A stretch of DNA of 64,000 nt from Poecilobothrus nobilitatus (Eukaryota > Arthropoda > Insecta > Diptera > Dolichopodidae), in assembly GCA_947095535.1 (NCBI GenBank), contig OX352774.1, positions 220,522,965 to 220,586,964 on the forward strand, given 5' to 3'. The notes below the pieces were generated by a model. That model did no database searches. It was not told the origin of the DNA and saw nothing but the letters and a program-made list of their open reading frames with translations. Position 1 is the stretch's first letter, and the number at the start of each line of letters is the position of its first letter. This document shows, in pieces, positions 27,401-38,300 of this stretch. The translations under genes were made by a program, and so were the position numbers.

Positions 27401-29689
27401 AAATTCTTTTGGGATTTTTTTTTTCCTTCTGGTTTTTTTTTCGTTTCTTTTTCTTTTTTTTTTTGTCTAAGTTCAATCAATTGAACCAAAACAAATGCAA
27501 AACCAAAGATGTTAATCAAGCTTGTTTTGGTACCAAGGTTTTTTTTTTTTTGATATATTTTCTTCTAGTGTTTGTTTTTTGAAATTTTTATAGAGTCAAA
27601 ACATTATGGAAAAGTTTTTTTTTTTTTAATTTTCTTTTTGTTTTATTTTCATCAAGTTTATGAATTACAAATTGTTTTATGTTTTAATTTTATTTTCATC
27701 TGGAACATTTTTCGTTTATTTATTTATTTATTTTTTTTTTTGTAATTCTTTGAAGCAAAAGAATTGCTTTTGTATGCCTCTAGAGGATTTATATTATATA
27801 GACATGCATGTACATATTATATTATATAAATATATATGTACATATTTGTACGTATATATATACGTCATATACGTATAAATATACATATACATATTATACT
27901 ATAACACATATTCATATATTTACATTCAGATAATATAAAAAAAAAAAAAAAAAATGGAAAAGTTCATACAAACTCTTAAACTCTTATACTTTTTCTTCTA
28001 TATGAGCATAACCTCTTTAATGTGAGTGATACTCTGTATTGTTTTATTTATAGTTATTTCCAAGTTTTTATTCTTTTTTTTTTTTTGATTTATAAGATAC
28101 AAATCAGTGACAGTACAGTATAGTAGGTATATTATAGTGAATTATATTTACTTTGGGTAATGCTCTTGTACTATACATACTGTGTGAAATAATGACATTA
28201 AAGATGAGAGGGGAATAAATTCACTTCAATTCAAAATACAAAAAATCGTTGTTTTTATTTGCAAAATTTTATCCTGAAGCAAAAAACAAAAAAAAAAAAA
28301 AAAGGTAAAAAAGTAGGATATATTCCAAGATTACACACATCCGCATATTATGTGTGTAAATGATATTGTATTTGGTATCCCTTTAACAAGGTTCAGATAA
28401 TTGTTTAAATATACTTTCATCATTAATTTTTCATTGCTTTGTGAATTCTAATAAAGCAAATTTTTGTGTTCTGCCATACCATATGAATAATACAAAAAAA
28501 AAAAAAAACAATAAGGATCATATAGGTATATATTATATACTGACATACTTAGTATATATAAATAGGTATTTCTGTGTAATATATATTTTTGAAAAATGGG
28601 TGTAAAAAAATCTGCAATGAAAGATATCCTTTATTTTTTTATATATCCTTTATAGAACTATATTATATTTTTTTGTTGTTACTGTTATTTTTAATGGATG
28701 TACAGAAAAACAAATATAACGGTATCAATTTTCAAGTTTTGATATGAAATTAAATAAAAAGATTTTTTTTTTTTCTTTTTGAAAACCTAGTTTTTTTTAG
28801 ATTACATTACATCGTTATATACATACATAGAAAATTGCGTAAAGAAAATTGGGGTTTTGTTTGTATTAAAAATGAAAATGAAAATATTTAAGACAACAAG
28901 TGGAAGGAAAAACAAATTGAAAAATTGAGTTCAATTGTAGTTAATTAATAATAAATTATCAAATATTTAATGAAATTATTATTAATTGTTTGTTTATCAT
29001 TCTGATATATAAGTAAATATTGAATAAATAAATATTTTATTTTTCTTTTCTATATAGTTATTGTTTACTACAATAAAATCTTAAAACTTTAAAACATCCT
29101 TCAAAACGCATTTTAAAATTATAAAAAATAATCCATTAAAAATTTTAAATGTTAAATATAACAACATATAGTATTTTAAAAATGAGTGCGAAATTTAATG
29201 AATGTGTGATTTAAGTTAAAAAAAAAATATAAATTATTATTTTCCTTTCGCTAAAATTTCATTTAAAAAAAAATGTTTTTTCTTATATTCAAGGTGATTG
29301 TTATTTTTTTATCCTGTGAATTTAATTTAAAAAAAAAAAAAAAAGAAAAAAAATTAAAATCTACATCTAAGTTGTCGTAAAATGGAAAAGGATTAATGCT
29401 TGACCTAAAAATGTACTTGAAATGCCATCAGCTATTCTTTATTATTTTTTTTATTTTGTAATTTTTGAATCACTTTTAGGACAATATCTTTTCAAATACA
29501 GACATCAACTTACATATCTACCTACACAAATATATATTTTGAATTGTATAAGATGATTTATATGATATTAACAAAGATCTGTTCTTAAAATATACAACTA
29601 TGTCAATTAAATTTGATTACATCTTAAAATGATTAGAAGAAAATTTTTGTTTTAAGTAAAAACAAGTAAAGAAAAGCCAAAGGGTTTTC

Positions 29690-30400
29690 AAAAAAAGCAC
29701 ATTTCCAGAATTAGGTTTTGGTAAAGAGTATATAAATATATAAATATTAAGTAGTTATATTGAGTAAAATAAATTTATAATACAAAATTTGGAAGAAATC
29801 ATTAGAATAATTAGAGAAATTGGAAAAAATCAAGTCACACTTTTGTCAATTTTAAGGCAACCCTATATTATTAAGAACAATGATTAACACAAACAAAAAT
29901 ATAATATGCGAGCTTTAATTTTTGTATATTACTTCAAAAAATTTTGAAGGGGTGCCCAAGTTACAGATGTTTAAAAATGGAGAATTTTCAATTTTTGACC
30001 CCTTACAGTTCCTCAGTTAGTTAAAGTTAAACTGTTTGAAAGATAGAAGGGATCCAAATTTTTGCAAAAATTGAGTTTCACATAACGGTATATTAAAATA
30101 CGGCAAACCCACATATTAATTTTATATATAAGTATTTATAAAGTTTATAAAACCAGCTATCATTTCCAGATTGAAAAAAACCTGTGTTATTACAATTTAA
30201 AGATAGGACTTTTTCGAACGGTAACGGATGGGGCTACAGAAAAAAACTATTCCACAAAATTATTTTTTTGGCGATGCGGAAACGTAGTTAAAATTTCATT
30301 ACTTTATTTCAAACGGTGTAGAAATTTTGTAAGCACTCTGACGTACGGGCAGAGCGAAACTAATAAGCACATTTTTTCAAATTTTTTTGAAAATGTGCTA
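29690..30400 (-). mobile_element. Family B dispersed repeat, reverse orientation
   Basis: The right end carries the hairpin agcacattttttc...gaaaatgtgct (30365-30400), next to gacgtacgggcagagcgaaac, the remains of the TCCG head. The body shares aagtcacacttttgtcaattttaa and gtgcccaagttacag with the 4615 copy. It lies about 460 bases downstream of the EGF exon at 30857. Confidence 0.65.
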
Positions 30401-30856
30401 AAAAAAAGAAAATACACGTCATTAAAATGATCTTCCAAGTTAGTGACATTGACACATATTCTTATTATATTATATACTAGATACCTATATATTATACAGT
30501 AGAACATTGTAAGAGAATTTTGTGATTGAAAAATAAAGTAGATAAAAATTTCAAAAGATATTTTATTTAATTTATTTTTCCAGGCAAATTTTAGATTCAG
30601 ATCATATCATTTAAATGATTTTTTTTTTGTTTCTTTAAGATTAAAATTTCTATGTAAATAAGAAAGAAATTTCTCAGAGAAGACTTAAAAGATGAAGATT
30701 TTGATATTAAAAAAAAATATATTTTTATTAAAATGGTAGGTATTGCATTGCAAAAGAAAAGATTTTCATTTATTTTATTTATTTTTATAATTTTATGTAA
30801 AATAATATTAAATTTTTTATATAGTATTTCTGAGTTTATAGAAATTTTATACTAAC

Positions 30857-30955
30857 TTGCATGTTCCACCATTTTCACAATAATTTTTTTCACAAAGTGG
30901 TCCACGACTACAATCACTTCCTTTAAATCCTTTAAAGCATGAACAATAATATGAG
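30857..30955 (-). CDS. EGF-like exon: end of one EGF module and start of the next
   Basis: On the minus strand an acceptor TTTCAG (30961-30956) precedes a 99-base exon ending AA|GTTAGT. One base completes a codon from the previous exon, 32 codons follow, and two bases are left over. The translation reads YYCSCFKGFKGSDC, the C4-x-C5-x8-C6 end of one EGF module, followed by LCEKNYCENGGTCK, cysteines 1 to 3 of the next. The two spare bases join the 15.4 kb exon to give Lys, with C3-x9-C4 spacing. The complete module is C-x4-C-x5-C-x9-C-x-C-x8-C, a textbook EGF pattern. I see no clear calcium-binding consensus at the module start. At least one more EGF half must lie upstream. Confidence 0.9.
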
Positions 30956-31229
30956 CTGAAATTATAAAAGCAAATTATGTATATTAACATTTTTAATTAA
31001 TAATTTAAAAAGATTTAAAATTTTCTTAACTTTAAAAATTTTTTAATAATTTTCCATGGTAAAGTATAAAATAATTTTGGTTACATCGATTAACCTATTT
31101 GCCTAACTGCTTTGATTCTTAATACAAAAGTACCATGGGAATAAAACGTAAAACAGCTTAAAGTAGATTGTGTCAACTATAGGTTACCCGATCTCAGAAT
31201 CGATAAGGGAGAAGGTTAAGGATGCAAGG

Positions 31230-32168
31230 ATTTCAAGAGTCAATACCTGAAGAAAATAGAGGTATAAAAGCAAATGAAGCATTTATCAATAGCATCCGCT
31301 ACGCCGAGTCACCACGATAGTTGTATAAATAATATCGAAGACTTACAACCAACCTTAATGAACAACGTTATACCCATCACAGCATAGAATTTGGTTTAAA
31401 ATGAATACCAAAAAAATGAAATACATGATCATATCTAAAAAAAAAAGTACCACATACAAACGTCTCCATCTTCATCGATAACGGTGCTATAGAACTAGGT
31501 GCTATAGTTTTAGATACTTCGGATCCTTCGGATTATACGAGAACTCTGATAAGGAAGGTCTCTGATAAGGAAATTAAATGTAGCATAGAGATAGTAAAAG
31601 GTTCCTTTTTCGAGTATCAAAGAATGCTAACTAACCGAGATATTAACATGGAGCTGAGGCTATGTTTTATGAGGTGCTATATCTATATGTATGGTTAGTT
31701 AACCTACTGTATGGTGTTGAATTATGGACTCATGGACCTTAAAAATCATGCTAAAGATACCATGAACCAGAGGATATCATACCAGAGTCACAAATTCGAA
31801 AGTCCTAAACATATTGAGGTAACAAAGAGAACTACTTATGTATCAATCAAAAAACGTAAAGTAAGGGACCAGAACCTACGGAACTGTGCAATTATTTATA
31901 CAAGGAAAAATTGAAGCAAAACGAGGTGTAGGAAGTTTGTGGTTTAGGTTACGAAATATTAGAAATGCCTACTTTGGTCAGGGACCAGAAATACGGAACT
32001 CTGCAATTATTTATACAAGGAAAAATTGAAGGAAAACGAGGTGTAGGAAGTTTGTGGTTTAGTTAACGAAATATTAGAAATTGGACAAATATAAGAACGA
32101 TAGGAAATTTAGTTCACCAAGTATCGAAACAGGAAGAGTATGCTAATGCCATCGCCAACATTCGCTAA
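31230..32168 (+). pseudogene. Decayed LINE (non-LTR retrotransposon) reverse-transcriptase 3' end
   Basis: Broken frames read as the C-terminal part of a LINE polymerase. In order: INSIRYAESPR where an intact element would have the catalytic YADD; GLKMNTKKMKYMIISKKK; EIKCSIEIVKGSFF; LTNRDINMELRL; then, after stops and shifts, a basic tail RGVGSLW and a terminal AIANIR followed by TAA at 32166-32168. Both catalytic aspartates of YADD are gone and several stops and frameshifts interrupt it, so it is inactive. An internal 116-base duplication adds to the damage. It sits in the intron upstream of the 30.9 kb EGF exon, on the opposite strand. The clade is not certain. Confidence 0.8.
31865..32096 (+). 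repeat. 116-base tandem duplication inside the LINE remnant
   Basis: The segment gggaccagaa...aacgaaatattagaaa starts at 31865 and again at 31981. The copies differ by a handful of substitutions. Both carry the basic tail segment of the polymerase, so the duplication arose inside the already inserted or decaying element. Confidence 0.85.
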
Positions 32169-34209
32169 ATTATCAAAACTTGAAGGTACAGATTTACATC
32201 TAGTGGATTAGCAGTGGAAGATGAAGATAAGATATCCACAACAACATAAATTATTCTGTTTTCATAGAATTTAATTATCTTTAACAAAATTTCAGAAAAT
32301 TTAATCTGATTTATTAAGTAAGTACCAAGATACATGTAAATTTTTTTAGTTGTGAGATAGTTACTCAACCCCATTTTAGCAAATCAATGTAAATTTTACT
32401 TCTTTTAAATTTCAGATACCTTAATTAGACACAGAAAAAGCAATAAATTATATATCAGCTATTCGAGATGGTTCAATTCAGCCGGTCGAACTTGTTCAAT
32501 TCCAGCCCTATTATTTTCAGTTATCGTGTGAATGGGCTCACATAGCCAAATTAAGTATTATAATATGTTATATACTTTTTATATTTTTCGCACGTCTGTT
32601 TTAAGATATCACAAACGTGATGGTAAGTTTATTATTCCCTTCAACTATATTCGTACGCGTATATAATAACAACCTATAAATTTAAGTTAAAATATAGAAC
32701 TAGATTTTCAGGCCAAAAATAATATCAATAATAATTCTTAGAGTTTAGAATTTGAAAGAAAGTTATAATACAATTCTAGTAAATCAATTTAAAATAGCTG
32801 ATCATATTTAAATTGCTTTATATATGTTTAATGGTAGGTCAAAAAGCATATGTTTTATGCTTTAAATACTAATGCCAGAAAAAAAGCAAGATATTATGCA
32901 AGTAATTATATTTTTTCTCAAAAAATTAATGGAAATAATTTCCATGTCAGCATTTATTTTGAAGCGTATTTCATTTTTTCCTTTCTTTTTTTTTTTTTTT
33001 GTAAATATTTTCGTATTATATAACATTTTCTTTTTTCTTATTAGGTACTCTTATTTTTTTTTTCAATTGGTCCGGAAACTTATTATCCTAAAAATAACAT
33101 TTTTTTTTTGACAATCATACGTGGATTACTATCTTACAAAAATAAAATTACTTATAAAAATAACTGGCATTTAACAATATTACATATTTACTGTTATTTG
33201 AGTCCTTATTAATACAATACGTTTTTCTAATGTATTGAATATTGAAAACCAAAAAAAAAATAAATAAATATATATATGAATATATTATATATATAAATAT
33301 ATGAATCTACGGAAAAAGAAGTACATAAATATCATGCAGTACCTACAGATAAAAAAGTTATATTTAAGTATATTGTTGCGTTATCCTGTTATCCTTTTTT
33401 TTACAAAACACACATTTCAAAAAAAAAAAAAAAACATAAAACAAAAATAAGGTAAATGATGGTCATTTTCATGACTTTTTACTTATTATCCTTCTTCACT
33501 TCAGCAATTTTTACGCATCATTAGACAATTTACAGGAAGGATCTCATTTCTTTTCCGTTTTTACCTCTCCTATATACATATATTTCTATTCAATATTCAA
33601 TTTTCTAAATCTATATTCTTTTCTTGTACCGTTATTATTTTTCATTAAATTTAGGTTCATATGCAGGAATAAAAATAAAAAAAAATTTTTTTACTTGTAG
33701 TCAGGATCCGATAGACTATATAAGATTACAAAAATAAAATGTTTGTATGGTTTTTGTAAAGGATAATTGTTTAAGAGATTGGATAAGGATATTTTCTGTT
33801 GTACTCCTAAATAGTCATTATTATTGAAAATTACAAAAGATCAGTTACTAAATATTACTTAGTTTTTTTTTTTTTTTACTGTTCAGCAAAACAAAACAAA
33901 CAAACAGCTCTTAGAGTAATTTTTGCTGTAAAGTAAAAAAAAAAATTGATTCCAGCAATGAAGATTTTTATTATTACTAAGTAGAAAATAAAAACTATAA
34001 AATTATTTTATTCTAAAAAAAAAAAATAAATTTATATCTTGAAACTGGAATTACAAAATTAAGAATATAAAGTTAGCTACTTATCAAGCATTTATTTAAT
34101 TAAAAAAAAAAAAAATTTATAAATGAGGAAAAGTGTAGATCTGATTGGGTATATACTGATATACCCACACAAATATAATTTTATTATTTTTTATTGCATA
34201 TAATTTATA

Positions 34210-34510
34210 TTATATACAATGGTATTTACAAGCACTAACTGCCAGGGCTATCAGCTTCCTCACAAATATATGCTGCTTCTCTTAAAATTTTACAAAATTT
34301 CATATGGTAACGAGATAAATATATACTTATATAAATTTCGGACTGCTCGAATCAGTTACGCCAAACCAATAAAATTTTACAGAAGTTGTTCATATAAAAC
34401 TTAACTTATTTTGACAAAATTTCAGTTACCCAGATTAATTAGGTACTGATTTATCTCCAAAAAGAAAGAAAATAAAATGTAAGACAGCTACTCGACACCT
34501 CGCATAGAAC
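34210..34510 (-). mobile_element. Degraded family A fragment, reverse
   Basis: The segments aataaaattttacagaagttg and gtaagacagctactcgacacc are recognisable inverses of the family A phrases caacttctgtaaaatttt and gtagctgccatac. The order fits a reversed, eroded copy. The ends are not seen. Confidence 0.35.
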
Positions 34511-34755
34511 GTGTTCTTTAAAATATTAAAGATGGCGTTTATATGGGATGTTTCCGACATGATGGTCTTCCTTGAAATGTATGATCGGGCATGTCGAGAC
34601 GAACAAAAAATTGTATTAAAGGGAGAGTGGGCTCTATTCTGGAACATTTTTGATATGAGGGGTTAAAGATTTTTTACAATTTGATTTCTTGATATTAAAG
34701 TTCATTTTTTATAATTTGAAATTTTTTTTTTGTCCAGAAGGCGTATTGAAAATAA

Positions 34756-35160
34756 ATAGCATATTTTTCGGAAAAATTAGCTTATTAGTTTCACTCTGTC
34801 CATCCGTCCGTCTGTTTGTTTAAAAAACTTCAACACCGTTTAAGATGCAGTTTGAACCATGGAAAGGTTTTTAAAAAAATTGATGTTGTAGAACTTTTTA
34901 ATGTAACCCCACAGCTATTACGAAGGTACAGCTCTTCAAAGTTTGAAAAAGCAAACCCTATATTCAAAAGTATGTATCTCAGATTATGGTTAATATTTTT
35001 TCAATCTAAAACCGCCAAATGAGGAGAATTCTTTTAGCTTTATAGTTGTTCAATTTTTCTACATTTAAAATTTCAATTTACCCTTATACGAATACAAAAT
35101 ATTAGAAGATTTAACTTCTTTCATATCTTCGGAATGTTTTTTAACTAGGCTCAAAGATTC
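34756..35160 (+). mobile_element. Family B fragment
   Basis: It contains ttagtttcactctgtccatccgtccgtctgttt, then the accgttt, gtaaccccacagctattacg and gctcttcaaa phrases of the family B head. It is truncated to the right. The 68-codon ORF over it is the repeat read through. Confidence 0.6.
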
Positions 35161-35344
35161 TCTAAAAGAATTGTAAAAAAAATTTTATTATGTTTTTAAA
35201 TGGTTTTGAAAATTTATGAGCGTTTTAAAAATTATTTAAATTCATTAATCAATTTGGGAGTGGTAAGAGATATAAGAAAATAATCAGTCAAAAATATCTA
35301 AAAGGAGCTATTGTTAAACCCATTATTTATAATTTTTTACTTAC

Positions 35345-35387
35345 CTGTAGTAATTTTCATCATTATATTTGAAAATTGGAAAATTTT
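35345..35387 (-). CDS. Candidate small exon of the EGF-repeat gene
   Basis: On the minus strand a perfect donor CAG|GTAAGT (35344-35339) ends a stretch that reads NFPIFKYNDENYY in one frame. It leaves two bases that join the 30.9 kb exon to form Ser just before YYCSC, so the phase fits (a one-in-three coincidence). The only acceptor is AATAAAG, with the T-rich tract TTTTTTTTTATGTCTTG about 15 bases upstream, which is weak. The 43-base exon holds no cysteine. An upstream exon ending in phase 1 with EGF cysteines 1 to 3 would still be required, and I did not find it. Treat it as a hint. Confidence 0.25.
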
Positions 35388-38300
35388 CTTTATTCGTTTT
35401 TTATCAAGACATAAAAAAAAACAATTAATGTGAACAATAGACAGGGACAGAAGGTTTTTTTTTAATTTTTTAAAATTTATATTTGAGTGTTAATATATTA
35501 TAGTCTTTATAAAATTCCTTAGAATATTATGTATATATTAACATTTAAAATGAATTCTATAATTCCATAAGAAAAATGAACGAAGAAATTTTTGGAATTT
35601 TCACAATTTTTGAATTTATTACAGAGAATGAAAGAAAATCCCAATAATTTTATTATAATTTATTGAACATATAAATTTGATATTAGGACAAAAATTATTT
35701 AATGTTCGATAGCCGATTAATAACTCATTTATGAACGATTGAAAAGTAAAAGTAATAAAAAAAATTCCATATTTTACGGTCTTTATTAAAACTAAGACTA
35801 AATTTTATTTGGTAATTTTCTTTTATCAAATTTTTATATTCTCAGTTATATTTTTTTGTCATACCATATTTGATATTGGAATAGTTTAGCCCCTAAAAAT
35901 ATTAAATAACTTAAAATATTATTTTAATAATTTAATTACACACGGTGTACATCATCCATTACTTCAAATTATAGTGACATAATGGATCACTTATTTGAAA
36001 ACCGAACGTATGTAACTATGACTACTATATCTACAATTTTTTTAATTTTTATATTAGGAAATGCTTTCTGTAAATAGGTAGGTACTCTTGTAAAACTAAG
36101 TATAATTTTGAAAAATATGAATCGCGTTACAATTATTTTAAATATTTTTCTTATTTCAGCTTTTAATTGAAGTACGAAAAAGATTTGACGACACTTTTTG
36201 AAATGTTTTTTTACAAAAACGGTTTTATTTACAAAACTTAAGATATATAAATCTTAAAATATAGTCCATTTATAATGAATCTTAGACCTTTATGTTATTT
36301 TTTAATTTTCTGTCAGAATAATGCCTAAATCTAGAAAAATAAACTATCGAAATATTTTCAATTATTTTAATAGGCCAGGACTGTTGTAAAGAAGAAGGTT
36401 TCCACGCTTACCAAGGTGTCAATCTCTCTATCCATCAGACAATTGTCCGTAATAATACCAAACACTTATCTAATATCACGCCTAGAGAGAGAAAATATAC
36501 ACGAATTGAATCTTTCTGAACTCACTTCCAGTCACATAATTTCAGCTTAAAAGATTAATTATTCTCATTTTTTCAGACCATTAAAGTGTCAAAATAAAAT
36601 TATTACCCTATACTCTTCCACGGATTCTTATTCTGGCTTTGACTTTATTTTAATACTGTTTTTAAATCAAAATAGATAAATCGAATACGTACAAAGCATT
36701 TTGTAAATACATACAATACGCATTTTCGTTTAATAGATTAAAAGATTCATTTTTATAATTTTTGATTTTCTTTAAAACAATAAATTTATATCTTCTACCT
36801 TATTTAACAAAATTTATGAGAGTTCCTACGATTTTGGTATTATCTCCACAAGAATTTCTTTTTTTTTTTTTTACTTTTTTTACCGCTTTATTAAATTTTA
36901 TTTCGGTATTACGAAGCAAAAAAAGTTATATTACCAAATAATAAAATAACAACGCCAACACTATTTTAAAAAGATATTTTAGTTTTTCCAGTTCTACCTG
37001 AAATTAAAAAAACAAAAAATTATTTAACGTCGTTGTCCTTTCAGAATTGCATAAATTTAAAATATAAAAAAAAAAAAAAATTTTCTTTTTTAACAATCCT
37101 TCATAGTTATATTTTTATTTATTATCTTAGACTAGTACCTGGACCTTACTCATTCTGTAACCAAACCATTACTATGTGTTTGCATACAGTATATGCATAT
37201 AATTATTTTATAATTTAGTTACTATATACTACACACTTTCATATATGTCAGTACAATGCACATATAATATATTATATTTCTAACACATTTATTTTTTATA
37301 TTTTCTCTTCGTATTTTAATGAAAAATAAATATTAAAGGTAAAAACAAAAAAAAAACACGAAAAAAAAAAAAACGAAAGAAAAGGACACACAAAAATTAA
37401 TGATTTTATATGTAAATTTACAAGGACATTTTTATATTATGTTAATTTTTTCCTGAAATCCTTCATCGCTTCATCGTTTTGATTTCTCTAATACAAAAAA
37501 AAAAAAAATTATTCTAGGGGCCGTTATGTTTTTGCACAATAATTAACGGTTTAGATTATATGTGAATGATTATATTATGGTTTGTTCTTTATATTATTTT
37601 ATTTTTCTGTTTTAATGGTTAAGAAAATGGCACTTGAATAGGGTGGAGATATATATCTTCAGTATATATATATATATATATATATATAAATTAGAAAAAA
37701 GTAATAAGATTATATTTTACACTAAATATAATAAAATTCTTATTTCATTTTTTTTTTAACTTTTTGTATTTAAATGCGAAATCAGATTACATTAAAAGGG
37801 TTGCATACATTAAGGATATACGAAAAAAAATGTAAGTACATAATAAATTTTTTATATTCATATAATATGTTTGAGTATAGAAATAATACAAGGAAAGAAA
37901 GAAAAAGGAAAGAGAAAGAAAAGGGAAGAGATGTGAAAAACAATAATAATTTTTAATTGTATTTAATAAGAAATGGGGATAAATTTTTGAAATGGTTTTA
38001 GTTTATTTTTATTATAAAAACAACAGAAATAATTAATAATTTCATTTTGGTTGAAAATTTTGAATTTTATTATAGGGTTAAAAAAAATATAGGTAAATTA
38101 ATTAATGACCTCTTCCCCGCCTTATTTTTCCTGAACAAAATTAATATTTTTTTAAGAAAATAAAAATAAAAAAAAAATATTATTATTCAGTATACAAATA
38201 ACTATTTAGATTAAATTTTTGTTTATATTTTTTTTGTAAGCTTTAAATTAGATAATTTTAATGTTAAAAGATTTAAATGTTTAAAAATATTGTTTTTAAT

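Larger units (their letters stand above)
15487..30856 (-). other. Large intron of the EGF-repeat gene (about 15.4 kb)
   Basis: It is flanked by a GTTAGT donor (30856-30851) and a poly-pyrimidine GCAG acceptor (15490-15487). It holds SINE copies at 15769 and 24288, a TA microsatellite at 18668, the long family B element at 20513, a degraded family B piece near 23830, and another family B copy at 29690. The small ORFs inside are A/T-run or repeat shadows. The EGF reading frame is continuous across it, so no intervening exon is needed. Confidence 0.75.
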
